From contig PAQH01000110.1 of assembly GCA_002709225.1 (NCBI GenBank), positions 1 to 49,566 on the forward strand: DNA of 49,566 nucleotides, in the 5' to 3' direction. The DNA comes from Planctomycetaceae bacterium (lineage in GTDB: Bacteria; Planctomycetota; Planctomycetia; Pirellulales; Pirellulaceae). Both the position numbers and the translations under genes were made by a program. Below the pieces are notes generated by a model that saw only the letters and a list, made by a program, of their open reading frames with translations, had not been told where the DNA came from and searched no databases. Shown here in pieces: positions 7,993 to 17,447 of this stretch. Numbering within the stretch: the first letter of the stretch is position 1; every line of letters begins with the position of its first letter.

Positions 7993-9339
7993 ATGCTTGA
8001 GATCTTGGGTAAGCGCCGCAGCATGTGCGATGGTGCATCGCGCAGGCATTTTCTCCGTATCGGTGGTTTGGCTCTGGGTGGAATGTCGTTGCCACAAATA
8101 CTCCAGGCAGAGTCCCAGGGTAGTGTGAGTGGATCAAAATTATCTCATAAAGCGGTGATTATGATCTATTTGTCTGGTGGTCCCTCCCACCAAGACATGT
8201 ACGATCTCAAGATGAATGCGCCTAAGGAAATTCGTGGAACTTTCAAACCCATTTCGACGAATCTGGCGGGTACGCAGATTTGTGAGCATATGCCGCGCCT
8301 CTCGAAAATGATGGATAAAGTAGCCATCATTCGTTCTTTGCACGGTTGTCCGGATCAGCATGCTTCCGATCTCTGCATGAGCGGTTGGCCGATCAGTACC
8401 GGTCAACGCCAATCGGGTCGCCCGTCGTTGGGTGCCGTCGTTTCCAACAAGTTTGGTCCAGTTGATCGAGCGATTCCACCGTTTGTTGGTCTGAGCATCA
8501 AGAGTCGTCATAACCCATATTCCAACCCAGGGTTTCCGGGTTTTCTAGGGAAGGCCGATGCGCCGTTTCAGCCAGATGGCGCAGGGCTGGCCAATATGAA
8601 ACTGCAAGGAATCACGCTTGATCGCTTGAGCGAACGCCAAAATTTGTTGACTGGTTTTGATGCATTTCGACGTGAGGCAGACCAGGCGTATGATGGTTTG
8701 GATGCATTTTCCCAACGTGCCTTTGATGTGCTGACGTCTAGTCGTTTGGTAGAAGCGATGGATCTGGAGCGGGAGGACAAGGCGCTCAGAGACCGTTATG
8801 GTCGTGGTGAATTGGCTCCGGCTTTTGGTGAAGATGCAGGGCCTCATTGCATGGATCAGTTTCTTATGGCTCGACGTTTGGTCGAAGCCGGAGTGCGTTG
8901 TGTGACCCTTTCTTTCGGCAGTTGGGATCGACACGGTGCCAATTTCACGCGGCTACCTGTGCAACTAGCACGTTTTGATCAAGGCATTACCGCGTTGGTC
9001 CAGGATTTGCATGAGCGGGGATTGCAGGATGATGTCAGTGTCGTTGCGTGGGGCGAGTTTGGCCGAACCCCGCGGATCAACAAGGGTGGCGGTCGCGATC
9101 ATTGGCCGCAGGTGTCCTGCGGTTTGCTCGCTGGTGGCGGATTGCGTGTGGGGCAGGTGATTGGATCAACCAATCGCTTGGGAGAAGTCCCCAAAGATCG
9201 ACCTGTGCATTATCAGGAGGTGTTTGCCACCCTCTACCGACAGCTCGGAATTGATACGATGACCACCACGGTACCGGATTTGTCGGGACGGCCTCGCTAT
9301 CTGTTAGAGCATCGCGAGCCGATCAGTGAGCTGATCTAG
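7993..9339 (+). CDS. DUF1501 family protein, Tat-exported
   Basis: A 448-residue DUF1501 protein. These are very abundant in Planctomycetes, related in fold to alkaline phosphatase/sulfatase-type hydrolases, and have no established activity. The ATG at 7993 has a GGGAGGT ribosome site and is preferred over the upstream in-frame ATG at 7954. A twin-arginine leader is clear: SRRHFLRIGGLALGG, ending near LPQILQAES. Hallmarks are IYLSGGPSHQDMYDLK, the segment ICEHMPRLSKMMDK, RRLVEAGVRCVTL, VVAWGEFGRTPRIN, the GRDHWPQ motif and the C-terminal PDLSGRPRYLLEH. It usually pairs with DUF1549/DUF1553 cytochrome genes, but none is adjacent here. A strong intrinsic terminator follows. Confidence 0.92.
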   Translation: MLEILGKRRSMCDGASRRHFLRIGGLALGGMSLPQILQAESQGSVSGSKLSHKAVIMIYLSGGPSHQDMYDLKMNAPKEIRGTFKPISTNLAGTQICEHMPRLSKMMDKVAIIRSLHGCPDQHASDLCMSGWPISTGQRQSGRPSLGAVVSNKFGPVDRAIPPFVGLSIKSRHNPYSNPGFPGFLGKADAPFQPDGAGLANMKLQGITLDRLSERQNLLTGFDAFRREADQAYDGLDAFSQRAFDVLTSSRLVEAMDLEREDKALRDRYGRGELAPAFGEDAGPHCMDQFLMARRLVEAGVRCVTLSFGSWDRHGANFTRLPVQLARFDQGITALVQDLHERGLQDDVSVVAWGEFGRTPRINKGGGRDHWPQVSCGLLAGGGLRVGQVIGSTNRLGEVPKDRPVHYQEVFATLYRQLGIDTMTTTVPDLSGRPRYLLEHREPISELI

Positions 9340-9379
9340 TTGTCCCGGTACTTCGTTAATGCCGTTTTTTTTGTTCAAT

Positions 9380-9414
9380 AGCCTGTCCGCCTTTTATGGC
9401 CGACAGGCTTTTTT
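9380..9414 (+). terminator. Rho-independent terminator after DUF1501 gene
   Basis: An 8-base perfect stem (AGCCTGTC with GACAGGCT), a C/C mismatch, 3 further pairs (GCC/GGC) and a 6-base loop TTTTAT, followed by a run of T at 9409-9414. It lies 40 bases after the DUF1501 stop and just before the next gene's ribosome site. Confidence 0.88.
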
Positions 9415-9426
9415 CAAGGAGTAAAC

Positions 9427-10476
9427 ATGCGGGTTGTGCAGTTTGAGATTCCCGGGGCGGGCCGTCGACTTGGTGTGGTTGTGGAGCCAGAAAACGAAAT
9501 ATGCGATATCACCTCTGTGCGCTCCGATTGGCTACGGGTGATTGATGTGTTTCAGGAATCCGAGCGCGTGGGATGTGGCTTGCGTGAGCTGTTGAGGGAC
9601 ACGATCTCGCGCACGGGGATAGAACGTCTTGACTACCTATCGATGCTCAACAATGGGCCCAATGACGAGCGACCATTCTTGCATTTGCCTGTCGATCACC
9701 CCGACCCCCATTGGACGCTTGTCTCGGGTACTGGGCTAACCCATTTGGGTAGTATGCAATCACGCGATGAGATGCACACGGCAGAGGAATCGCCATCCGT
9801 AGAGATGACGGATTCGAAACGGATGTTTGCAATGGGGGTTGCCGACGGCAAGCCTGCTGGAGAGGAGCGAGGAGTCGCTCCCGAGTGGTTTTACAAGGGA
9901 AATGGCCATGTATTGAGATCGCATCGACAGGCCCTGACACTTCCTGCTTACGCTCAGGATGGCGGAGAAGAAGCAGAATTTGCGGGGTGTTATGTCATTG
10001 ATCGTGCAGGGCAAACGCGACGCTTGGGATTCGCGCTGGGAAATGAATGGTCAGATCATGCGACCGAAAAATTGAATTATCTATACTTGGCGCCATCGAA
10101 GCTGCGCCAGTGTGCGATAGGACCGGAGTTAATCGTTGGCTGCGATTTCCAGGAGCTTTCACTGCGTTGTACGGTACTGCGTAACGGCGATACGATCTAC
10201 GACAGCGGCGAATTGTGGAGTGGTGAACGGCACATGTGTCACTCCCTCTCCAACTGTGAAGACCATCATTTCAAATTTGCCCAACACCGTTATCCAGGCA
10301 ATGTACATGTCCACTTTTTTGGTACGAGTAAACTAAGTTACGGGACGCGTGACTGGGTCTATCAATCGGGTGACGAAATTTCGATCTCATCCGATAACTT
10401 GTGTGCCTCGCTGGTGAATGGGGTAATTGCGGGCGCGCCCTCGGAGGCGAGTCCAATTCGTGTCATTCCAGCGTAA
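9427..10476 (+). CDS. AraD1/GguC-like FAH-fold protein
   Basis: A 349-residue cytoplasmic protein resembling the AraD1/GguC group, distantly related to fumarylacetoacetate hydrolases. Members act on sugar-acid intermediates such as 2-keto-3-deoxy acids, or are uncharacterised. Visible segments are LVSGTGLTHLGS near residue 100, PEWFYKGNGHVLRSH, the acidic GGEEAEFAGCYVID (possible metal ligands), GFALGNEWSDH, and near the C-terminus VHVHFFGTSKLSYG. The start is an ATG with an AAGGAG ribosome site, immediately after the preceding terminator, so the gene must be transcribed from a promoter in or near the terminator region or by read-through. No sugar-acid dehydratase or transporter is adjacent. 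The fold call is reasonable; the substrate is not known. Confidence 0.7.
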   Translation: MRVVQFEIPGAGRRLGVVVEPENEICDITSVRSDWLRVIDVFQESERVGCGLRELLRDTISRTGIERLDYLSMLNNGPNDERPFLHLPVDHPDPHWTLVSGTGLTHLGSMQSRDEMHTAEESPSVEMTDSKRMFAMGVADGKPAGEERGVAPEWFYKGNGHVLRSHRQALTLPAYAQDGGEEAEFAGCYVIDRAGQTRRLGFALGNEWSDHATEKLNYLYLAPSKLRQCAIGPELIVGCDFQELSLRCTVLRNGDTIYDSGELWSGERHMCHSLSNCEDHHFKFAQHRYPGNVHVHFFGTSKLSYGTRDWVYQSGDEISISSDNLCASLVNGVIAGAPSEASPIRVIPA

Positions 10477-10595
10477 CGATAAGTCTCAGCGGATTCGGCT
10501 TTCCGTTCAGTAGCTTGTTGGGCAGGGTAGGGGCTTGGGGCGCTAGGACCCTTTGGAATACGTTGGCCGCGGCTCAGTTGCTGACGTCGTGGATC

Positions 10596-11390
10596 TCAGC
10601 ACGCTTTCAGGAAGTTACGCAATTCGCGGTTGCAGACCTGTGGATTTTCTAGAGGTGCCATGTGACCGGCTTGTGGGATCGTTGCATACTGTGAGTTGGG
10701 TAATGTTGCTGCGATTTGCTGCATTTCAGCAACGGGAGTGATCGAATCAGACACGCCGCACAGCAGCAATGTAGGGATGTGAATTTCAGATAGCCAGGCG
10801 GTTGCATCTTCGCGTTCTGCCATGCCGTTGAGGGCGGCGGCAATAGTGACAGGACTGGTGTTCAGTAGCAGTTGACGCGTTGCCTCGACCAGTACGGGAC
10901 TCTGCTCAAGTGTTTCCTGGGCGAACAACTTGGGAACCATCATTTTGGCGAGGAATTCAGGTCCATCTCGCAACACGCGTTCGGCCGCAGTCCGTCGAGT
11001 TGTTTGGGTGTCTGAATCGTCGGCTGCCGCCCGTGTGTCACAGAGGATCAAGCGGCTTAAACGTTGTGGGTGACGGCGCCAGAATTCCCAGGCAACGTAA
11101 CCGCCCATGGAAAGACCGCATACGGTGACCGGTAAATCGACTTCCAGCGCGCTGAGCAGGTGGTCCAAATCGTCTGCGAAGTGAGCCATAGACAGCGGGG
11201 CGTCGTTCAACTCACTTGCTCCAAAACCGCGTAGATCAGGAGCAATAATACGGAAGTCGCGTGAAAGGTCTTCGATCTGGAACTGCCACATCGTGTGGTC
11301 AAGCGGAAAACCATGAATGAGCAAAAGGGGTTGTCCTGCACCCTGGTCGACCACGTTCAAGTGCAGCCCGCCGATATTGATGTTCTTCAT
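10596..11390 (-). CDS. Alpha/beta hydrolase
   Basis: A 264-residue single-domain soluble alpha/beta-hydrolase without a signal peptide. It has the oxyanion-hole segment LLIHGFPLDHTMW, the DLRGFGAS strand, the nucleophile elbow VCGLSMGGYVAW (serine near residue 93), an aspartate in LLCGVSDSITP and the catalytic histidine in PQAGHMAPLENP. The triad is therefore complete. It resembles the group including 3-oxoadipate enol-lactonase and BioH-type esterases, but nothing nearby points to aromatic degradation or biotin synthesis, so no specific function is claimed. The DUF2752 gene lies 3 bases upstream on the same strand, so the two are probably co-transcribed. Confidence 0.85.
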   Translation of the reverse strand: MKNINIGGLHLNVVDQGAGQPLLLIHGFPLDHTMWQFQIEDLSRDFRIIAPDLRGFGASELNDAPLSMAHFADDLDHLLSALEVDLPVTVCGLSMGGYVAWEFWRRHPQRLSRLILCDTRAAADDSDTQTTRRTAAERVLRDGPEFLAKMMVPKLFAQETLEQSPVLVEATRQLLLNTSPVTIAAALNGMAEREDATAWLSEIHIPTLLLCGVSDSITPVAEMQQIAATLPNSQYATIPQAGHMAPLENPQVCNRELRNFLKAC

Positions 11391-11393
11391 TCT

Positions 11394-11879
11394 TCAAATC
11401 CACGCGAAGCAAATCCGAATGATCCACTGAGTAATGAGCAGAATAGGCAGCAGGAATGCGGTCCATTTTCCAACTTGGCTTAGTTGCCAGCTCGATTGTC
11501 CCTGGCGAATTCGATGTGCCAGAACGAGGCGATAGGGAATCTGTGCGATGACGAACAGATACAGAGGTAAGCCCACGGCGTTGAAATCGAACGCATCGCG
11601 CAACTGGCCATGTGAAAGAGAGATAAACGAACGCGTTAGCCCGCATCCTGGACAGCCGTACCCCACCACCCTTTTGAATGTACATGTCTCGGGTATGGCG
11701 ACTCCCAGAAAAGAAACCGTTTCACGGTTATCCTGGACACGCATGGCCAGGGAACCCAACAGAATCAGTACCGCGCCGAGGGCCCAAATTCTGTGATAAC
11801 TCTCAGGGACTCGTGAAAATGGCTCGGATCGATCTTCAACGAGCTTGTTGGGTGATGGAGAGTGATGCGGGTACTGCAC
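11394..11879 (-). CDS. DUF2752 membrane protein
   Basis: A small inner-membrane protein of the DUF2752 family, function unknown. The signature is clear: a cysteine in ETCTFKRVVGYGCPGCGLTRS, then FISLSHGQLRDAFDFNAVG, with transmembrane helices before (IWALGAVLILLGSLA) and after (LPLYLFVIAQI, LLPILLITQWIIRI). The frame is open back to a TTG at 12002; I chose the GTG at 11879, which gives about 161 residues, near the family's usual size. No good ribosome site marks either start. The longer form would add a CQRC motif. The alpha/beta-hydrolase follows after 3 bases. Confidence 0.75.
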   Translation of the reverse strand: MQYPHHSPSPNKLVEDRSEPFSRVPESYHRIWALGAVLILLGSLAMRVQDNRETVSFLGVAIPETCTFKRVVGYGCPGCGLTRSFISLSHGQLRDAFDFNAVGLPLYLFVIAQIPYRLVLAHRIRQGQSSWQLSQVGKWTAFLLPILLITQWIIRICFAWI

Positions 11880-12123
11880 GCGTTGTGACCGTGAGAATAG
11901 GCGTGTGGCTCTCGTGTACGTCGTGCAACGCTGGCACAAACGATCCTCGGGGCGGATCAATCGATTGAGACAGCGCGGCCACGTGATGCGTTGGGGTAAC
12001 AACAGCGAAGCGTGTTATTGTACTGCGAGTTTGGTGTTTGGGCGATATTCCCACGTCGTTTCTCGCCAGTATCAACAGGCAGATTTGTACAGAATCCGGT
12101 TGCAGCCGCCTTGCTGTCAGCGA

Positions 12124-13983
12124 TCAGTTAGGCTTGGATGGCAAGCCAGGCGAGTTGGCTTTCACCTGCGCTTGCATGAACAGTTTCAACTGCTTCTTGA
12201 TCATGCCGGAGTGCGGTTCGAGTTTCGCGGCGCGCGATTGAAACTTGATCGCGTTGGGGATATCACCCTTGGCAAAATAGCACCGTCCCAAGGTATCATA
12301 GAAACCCGCCGATTCGGGTCGAATTTCGAGAGATCGGTGGGAGCATTGCAGTGCCTCATCCAGATTTCCCTCTGTATTACTCACCAGCCAGGCAAATAAA
12401 TTATTTGCTGAGGCAAGGCGACCTTCCAGAAACGTTCGTAATTGACCTGGGTTTTGCTGCCGGTCAAGTTCGCGTTGGTACTTCTCAATTTCCAGGCGGA
12501 ATTCACTCGCCGCTTTGCCAATCAATGTGACGACTCTGTTTCGCTCTTTTTCGTTACTGTCAGGAATTCGGTAGAGAGCGATAAGGACATCTGCATCCGT
12601 AGGGTCTGCGGCGAGAGCCTGATTTAATCGTTCGCGTTCTTCCGCAAACTTCATCAAGGCATGGAGATGTTGTGCATAAAAGTAGTGGCAACGTGAGTGG
12701 AAACCGGCTGCTTGCCGGAAAAAACCATTCATCCGCTTATTCACAGTGGCATCTTTGGATGCGGCGTCAATAACACCCTGAAGCGCTTGAGCGGCGGCTT
12801 GATCATTTCCGTGGTCGTGCAGCATTTCCGAAAGAAAATAGCGTGCTCTGATATCTTCAAATGATCCCGGATGGGCGTGTTCTAGTGAGTAGCGATACTC
12901 TTGTTCGGCCCAATCAAAGAGGCCCCGGTCCTGTAGACCGTAGGCGACTTCCGTATGCACTTTCGGCTGTTGAGGATCGAGTCGACGTGCGAGTAGGACG
13001 GTTGCATCGGCACGGTCGGCTTGTTTTCGCATTCGCTGTGACTCCGCGAGACGATAAAGTAATATCGCACTGCTAGAAAAACGGTCTTCAAACCGTTCGT
13101 ACAGTTCATCAATCAGATCCGGCCATTTCTGGTTGAGAAGCCATCCGGCGGTGTCAATCAACTGCCGAGTGGTGTTGTCGTTCAAGTCGAATGTACGCCG
13201 GACGATCTCCTGTGAGTCTATCGGTAGCTCCAACTCGAATAGTAGTTCGGCATACCAACGCAGGAGGTCTCGAGTGATTTCTCGACTCACATGTTCCGGC
13301 CGTTCACCGACGGTTCGCAACTCAAGCTGAGTCAGTTGTTGCCAGATTGAGAGCGATTTGTTGGGCGCAATGAGCGTTTGTGCGTATGCACGCACCCACG
13401 TTGCAGCCGTGCGCCGGCTGTTTCCCGCACAACGGATGATTTGCTCCGCTAATGCGGATTGGCCGCTGGGTGTTTCGGGACGCAGTTGTCGGAGAATTCC
13501 TAGCGCGGCGTACTTTGACAGCTGTGAGCTGGTTTCAAAACGCGCCAGGCGGCAGAGCGCGGGTACGCCGACGTAGTTTTCCAGACGTGACAAGCGGTCG
13601 AGACGGCTCCGCCTGCTGGCTTCATTTTGCCCATTGTAGTTACGTAATACCTCGACGACTGCAGCAGTGTCATTTTCATCGGACCAGGAAACTTGCATCG
13701 AACGGATTAGAAAACGCGCGCGCATCCCGATTTCGATGTCATCATGGTGGCGCGCCTCGAACAGGGCATCAAATGCGGCCAGGCCTAGCCGTTGTAGCTC
13801 GATTTGCGCTTTTTCGCGGTTGGTGTAGAGCTCGGATCCCAACTGTTCAATCAGTCGTTCCAGTCGCTTACCTTGGCCTTCAGGGGCGGGGGGAGTGTCT
13901 GCTTGTGCGGAAAGAACGCAGAACAGCACCAAACCGACGCAGGCGGTGTGTACCGACCGTTTGAGGCTGGAATGCGGTTCCAT
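12124..13983 (-). CDS. Exported HEAT/TPR-like repeat protein
   Basis: A 619-residue protein with an N-terminal signal peptide (basic MEPHSSLKRS, hydrophobic CVGLVLFCVLSA, cleavage near AQADT), so it acts in the periplasm or outside. The first about 200 residues look like alpha-helical HEAT-like pairs (for example VGVPALCRLARFETSSQLSK). The rest is tetratricopeptide-like; the last repeat, FYDTLGRCYFAKGDIPNAIK, is the clearest. Such proteins normally scaffold other proteins; no enzymatic motif is seen. The ATG at 13983 has a GGGAG ribosome site and is preferred over the in-frame ATG at 13998. Related to planctomycete repeat proteins of unknown role. Confidence 0.75.
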   Translation of the reverse strand: MEPHSSLKRSVHTACVGLVLFCVLSAQADTPPAPEGQGKRLERLIEQLGSELYTNREKAQIELQRLGLAAFDALFEARHHDDIEIGMRARFLIRSMQVSWSDENDTAAVVEVLRNYNGQNEASRRSRLDRLSRLENYVGVPALCRLARFETSSQLSKYAALGILRQLRPETPSGQSALAEQIIRCAGNSRRTAATWVRAYAQTLIAPNKSLSIWQQLTQLELRTVGERPEHVSREITRDLLRWYAELLFELELPIDSQEIVRRTFDLNDNTTRQLIDTAGWLLNQKWPDLIDELYERFEDRFSSSAILLYRLAESQRMRKQADRADATVLLARRLDPQQPKVHTEVAYGLQDRGLFDWAEQEYRYSLEHAHPGSFEDIRARYFLSEMLHDHGNDQAAAQALQGVIDAASKDATVNKRMNGFFRQAAGFHSRCHYFYAQHLHALMKFAEERERLNQALAADPTDADVLIALYRIPDSNEKERNRVVTLIGKAASEFRLEIEKYQRELDRQQNPGQLRTFLEGRLASANNLFAWLVSNTEGNLDEALQCSHRSLEIRPESAGFYDTLGRCYFAKGDIPNAIKFQSRAAKLEPHSGMIKKQLKLFMQAQVKANSPGLPSKPN

Positions 13984-14157
13984 TTCCACAGCTCCCATCA
14001 GTGTTCATCAACACGGTTCCCAGAATACCGCAGGGAAACCTCTTGGAGCAAGACAAGCATGCTGGTTGATCTGTTTTTTCGCTCGTGGCGGAGGCCGCAG
14101 AGCCGTATTTCTGGGGCCCGGAGACGGTCACACGGCAAGATTCCGTCGCGTCTGCAC

Positions 14158-14610
14158 TTAAGCTGGCGAATCGGTGTCGGGCGGAGTATCTTCCATCCTC
14201 TGGATATACTGCCGCAACCGCTCGTTTTCGTCGCGGACGCCTTTGAGTTCCAGCATATTCTTGACACGTTGTAAGAGTTCGATTCGCTCGATTGGTTTGG
14301 AAAGAAAGTCGTCCGTGCCTGAATCGACGGCGCGTTCAATGTCGCCGCGCTCATTCAACGCGGTCACCATCAAGATCATGATATGTTTTGTAGTTGGCTC
14401 ATTCTTGACCTGGGAACACACCTCGAATCCACTACGTTTGGGCATCATGATGTCCAACAAGATCAAGTCCGGCTGGAACGAAGCAACCAGGTCAAGTGTT
14501 TCTTGGCCATCCGCCGCGCTGCGGACTTCACAATCGATACCCGACAAGTAGGCTTCCAGTAGTTCCCGATTTGCCTGATTGTCGTCTGCGATAATAATTC
14601 GATCTGACAT
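14158..14610 (-). CDS. Single-domain response regulator with coiled-coil tail
   Basis: A 150-residue CheY-like receiver. The acidic pocket is D9/D10 (IIADDNQ), the phosphorylated aspartate is D53 (ILLDIMMPK), the switch threonine is T83 (MVTALNE) and the conserved lysine is K105 (FLSKPIE). All are intact, so it should be phosphorylated by a histidine kinase. There is no DNA-binding or enzymatic output domain. After residue 110 a short amphipathic helix (VKNMLELKGVRDENERLRQY) may form a coiled coil for dimerisation or partner binding. No sensor kinase is adjacent, so the partner is unknown. It begins with ATG and stands alone between the repeat protein and glyA. Confidence 0.88.
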   Translation of the reverse strand: MSDRIIIADDNQANRELLEAYLSGIDCEVRSAADGQETLDLVASFQPDLILLDIMMPKRSGFEVCSQVKNEPTTKHIMILMVTALNERGDIERAVDSGTDDFLSKPIERIELLQRVKNMLELKGVRDENERLRQYIQRMEDTPPDTDSPA

Positions 14611-14692
14611 GTGAGCGTGTCTGTAGCTGAATACGAATCGCGCCGTTTAGCCGACAGGTTTTACCATCACGGTGAATGTGATGGGCAACATC

Positions 14693-14720
14693 GAGACACC
14701 ATCTCCAGTTAGGAGTGTCT
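14693..14720 (-). terminator. Possible hairpin terminator after glyA
   Basis: Inverted repeat GAGACAC/GTGTCTC (7 pairs) with an inner TCC/GGA pairing, directly at the glyA stop codon. No T-run follows, so it may only protect the transcript 3' end or assist Rho. Low confidence. Confidence 0.35.
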
Positions 14721-16000
14721 CAGATGCTGTTCGTTGGGGCTGCTAATTCGACCGACTCTTGCTGGGATCCAGGAACTGGAAAATGTTGGCAAAGCTCAGA
14801 AATTGCTTGTTGGATTTGTGAGAGGCGCGCGTCGTCATCAACATGTTTCAGGGCATCCAGAATCCAGTGTCCGATCTGTTCAAATTCACTGGAACCCATG
14901 CCTCTAGTAGTGAGCGCTGGTGTACCGATTCGAATGCCCGACGGATCAGCCGGCTTGCGTTCGTCGAATGGAATCATGTTCTTGTTGACAGTAATGCCAC
15001 ACCGATCCAGGGCCTCTTCTGCGACTTGGCCGCCAATCGATAATGGAGTCACATCGACGAGCATCAAATGATTGTCGGTTCCACCACTGATCAAACGGAG
15101 GCCGCCCGCTGTTAGGGTGTCCGCGAGCAGCTTCGCATTGGCAATGACAGCCTGGGCATAATGCTTGAAGTCGTCGGTCATTGCTTCCGCAAAACAAATG
15201 GCTTTAGCTGCCACAATGTGCATCAACGGACCACCTTGCAGGCCAGGAAAAACGCTGCGATTGATACCTTTACTGTATTCTTCTCGGCAGAGTACCAGGC
15301 CAGAGCGCGGACCACGCAACGTCTTGTGTGTAGTTGTTGTGACAAAATCAGCAACATCGACGGGATTGTGATGCAAGCCGGCTGCGACGAGTCCCGAGTA
15401 GTGCGCCATATCGACGAACAGCTTGGCGCCGACATCGTTCGCGATTTCGGCAAATTTCTCGTGTTCGATTTCTCTTGGGTAAGCACTGGCGCCGGCCACA
15501 ATTAGTTTGGGCTGATGCTCACGTGCTAATTGGGCAACCTGGTCAAAATCAATGCGATGGGTGTCTTGAGTCACGCCGTAGTGGTGAAAATGGTAAAGAC
15601 GCCCACTTACGTTGAGCTTCATCCCGTGGGTCAAGTGTCCACCATGTGCTAGATCCAGACCCAGTACATGGTCACCCGGCTCCAATGCCGTCAGGTAGAC
15701 CGCCTGATTTGCCTGTGATCCAGAATGCGGTTGCACATTTGAAAATTCTGCCGAGAATAACTTTTCAGCACGTTCCCTGGCGAGCAATTCGACGCTATCT
15801 ACATGTTCACAACCACCGTAATAACGCCGCCCGGGATACCCTTCGGCGTACTTGTTGGTGAGCACACTGCCAGCCGCTTCCATTACTGCGGGACTGGTGT
15901 AGTTCTCGCTTGCGATCATCTCCAGGCTATCCTGTTGCCGGCGAGTTTCGGACTGAATTGCTGCCCACACATCAGGGTCTTGCCGATGGATCGCGTTCAT
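14720..16000 (-). CDS. glyA: Serine hydroxymethyltransferase
   Basis: A PLP enzyme that interconverts serine and glycine while charging tetrahydrofolate with a one-carbon unit; cytoplasmic and central to purine, thymidylate and methionine supply. From the ATG at 16000 the protein has 426 residues, matching bacterial SHMTs; the frame is open to 16078, but the extra 26 residues are not family-like. Motifs are [20 protein letters not shown] near the N-terminus, [14 protein letters not shown], the [11 protein letters not shown] loop, [15 protein letters not shown] and the PLP lysine in [15 protein letters not shown]. The C-terminal TNDH-like segment is [11 protein letters not shown]. It stands alone, with a hairpin at its stop codon. 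Confidence 0.96.
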   Translation of the reverse strand: MNAIHRQDPDVWAAIQSETRRQQDSLEMIASENYTSPAVMEAAGSVLTNKYAEGYPGRRYYGGCEHVDSVELLARERAEKLFSAEFSNVQPHSGSQANQAVYLTALEPGDHVLGLDLAHGGHLTHGMKLNVSGRLYHFHHYGVTQDTHRIDFDQVAQLAREHQPKLIVAGASAYPREIEHEKFAEIANDVGAKLFVDMAHYSGLVAAGLHHNPVDVADFVTTTTHKTLRGPRSGLVLCREEYSKGINRSVFPGLQGGPLMHIVAAKAICFAEAMTDDFKHYAQAVIANAKLLADTLTAGGLRLISGGTDNHLMLVDVTPLSIGGQVAEEALDRCGITVNKNMIPFDERKPADPSGIRIGTPALTTRGMGSSEFEQIGHWILDALKHVDDDARLSQIQQAISELCQHFPVPGSQQESVELAAPTNSI

Positions 16001-16104
16001 AGATTTGAGATCCGGGATTGAGTCTGTATGAACCAAGGAACAAGCACCAACAATCCGGGAAATGCTGATTTTGTCCACGGTCAGATCAGTTTGCGCTGGA
16101 CGTC

Positions 16105-16473
16105 TTACGTCGCGGTGCCGTGTTCCGTCGAAGGGGCGAACAGACGCTCCATGCGGTTTACCAAACGTTCAACTCCTGACCCGACAAAGTCTTTTTTCCG
16201 TTCTCCAGCGATGTAGAGAATCGTAAAGGGCAGATCATTCACCTCACTCAGCCAAGTATTTTCCTTCTTGAACGATCCCAGCCCGGGGCGGTCAAGTTCT
16301 AGCTTGCCGAAGGCGATATGCCGCCATTGCTGGTCGGATTCCAGGAATCCCTGGAGCTGTTCAGTCCATTCAGCGCAGGCTTCACAGTTCGATTTTCCCA
16401 GCATCAAAACCGCAGACGGAGCGGCCAAAAATTCGCGCCAGTTGTCACGGTCCAGGATAATCAGGCGATTCAT
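16105..16473 (-). CDS. Small thioredoxin-like protein with CxxC
   Basis: A 122-residue protein with a thioredoxin-like outline: a beta strand (AVLMLGKSN) leading to CEAC (C30 and C33) in place of CGPC, and the cis-proline loop [12 protein letters not shown] with proline 82. The C-terminal helix ([11 protein letters not shown]) ends the fold. No signal peptide. It starts 3 bases after the stop of the upstream peroxiredoxin gene, so the two are one transcript; a role as dedicated electron donor or thiol partner for the peroxiredoxin is the natural inference but is not shown. The sequence is diverged enough that only the motif and context support the call. Confidence 0.72.
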   Translation of the reverse strand: MNRLIILDRDNWREFLAAPSAVLMLGKSNCEACAEWTEQLQGFLESDQQWRHIAFGKLELDRPGLGSFKKENTWLSEVNDLPFTILYIAGERKKDFVGSGVERLVNRMERLFAPSTEHGTAT

Positions 16474-16476
16474 CGT

Positions 16477-17001
16477 CTAACCTACGTGATCGTCACCTTT
16501 GTTCCAGTTAGCGCCACATAGTTTTCCACTTTGCAACGCCTGTACTGTACGCAGAACTTCCTTAGGGCTGCGGCCAACACTCAGATCGTTCACTGCTAGC
16601 GAGCGTATATTGCCTTCGTTGTCCACGATCACGGTGGCCCGGTAACAGATTCCTAATTCTTCTTTGAGGACACCAAAGGCCCGGCTGATTTCGTGACTGG
16701 TGTCGGCAAGTACGGGATGCGTGATTTCCTGGGGAAACGTCTCACGGCAGGAGAACCAGGCCTTATGACTGAAGAACGAGTCGGTGCTCACACCGATCAC
16801 GCGGACGTCGTCATCAGCAAAATCGTCTGCCAATTCTTGGAATGAGATGATTTCTGTCGGACATACAAAAGTGAAATCGAGAGGATACCAGTACAGTACA
16901 TACCACTTGCCGCTCAGATCACTGCTGCTGATCTTGGTTTCGTTCCCATTGTCATATGCGGTTCCGCTCCAGGCGGGGGCCGGTTGTCCTACGAGTGTCA
17001 T
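16477..17001 (-). CDS. 2-Cys peroxiredoxin (AhpC/TSA family)
   Basis: A 174-residue thiol peroxidase that reduces hydrogen peroxide and organic hydroperoxides. The peroxidatic cysteine is C47 in PLDFTFVCPTE. The resolving cysteine is C162 in GKLCGANWNKG, matching the family VCPANW position with glycine for proline. The chosen ATG at 17001 has a CGGAG ribosome site about 9 bases upstream; an in-frame TTG at 17034 would add 11 residues. It heads a two-gene unit with the thioredoxin-like gene (gap of 3 bases). The divergent region shared with cysD holds the promoter, but I cannot name boxes. Confidence 0.94.
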   Translation of the reverse strand: MTLVGQPAPAWSGTAYDNGNETKISSSDLSGKWYVLYWYPLDFTFVCPTEIISFQELADDFADDDVRVIGVSTDSFFSHKAWFSCRETFPQEITHPVLADTSHEISRAFGVLKEELGICYRATVIVDNEGNIRSLAVNDLSVGRSPKEVLRTVQALQSGKLCGANWNKGDDHVG

Positions 17002-17447
17002 CGCTGTTTTCTCCGTCACAAAATTCGTAATCAAGTGTTTGCCGCAGGCAGCGCAGCGACTGGCTGCGGTGGATTCTGAGAGAACGCCGTACGGTCAAGC
17101 CGGGGCGCAGGACCGTCGATTCGGGCCAACGGCAATATATCCGATTGGACTGGAAATCGGTAGGGGCAGGTCAGCCAGCCAGCCGCTTGGCAAGGTAGTC
17201 CTCGACGGTTTCCAGACTCAGCGACGTCTAGCGATCAGTGGTCGTCCTGAGACGGTACGCTGCTGAGATCTTCAGGTGGTATTGGCCGAGCAAGAGGTAG
17301 GTCGGACAGGAGACGCGCCAACCTAAAATGACACAGGCCGCGTTGAGAAAACACCACCGCGGCTTTATAGTTGACGAGCTATGGCGGTCTTCTCTGTGTA
17401 ACGGAGGGATCGTCGCGATACCGTTGTCAGACCACCGTAAATTTCCC
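17002..17447. other. Divergent intergenic region, peroxiredoxin/cysD
   Basis: About 446 bases between divergent genes, so both promoters should lie here. I see no convincing -10/-35 pair, riboswitch fold or small gene. The cysD frame is open back to an ATG at 17328, but that stretch is not family-like. Confidence 0.5.
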
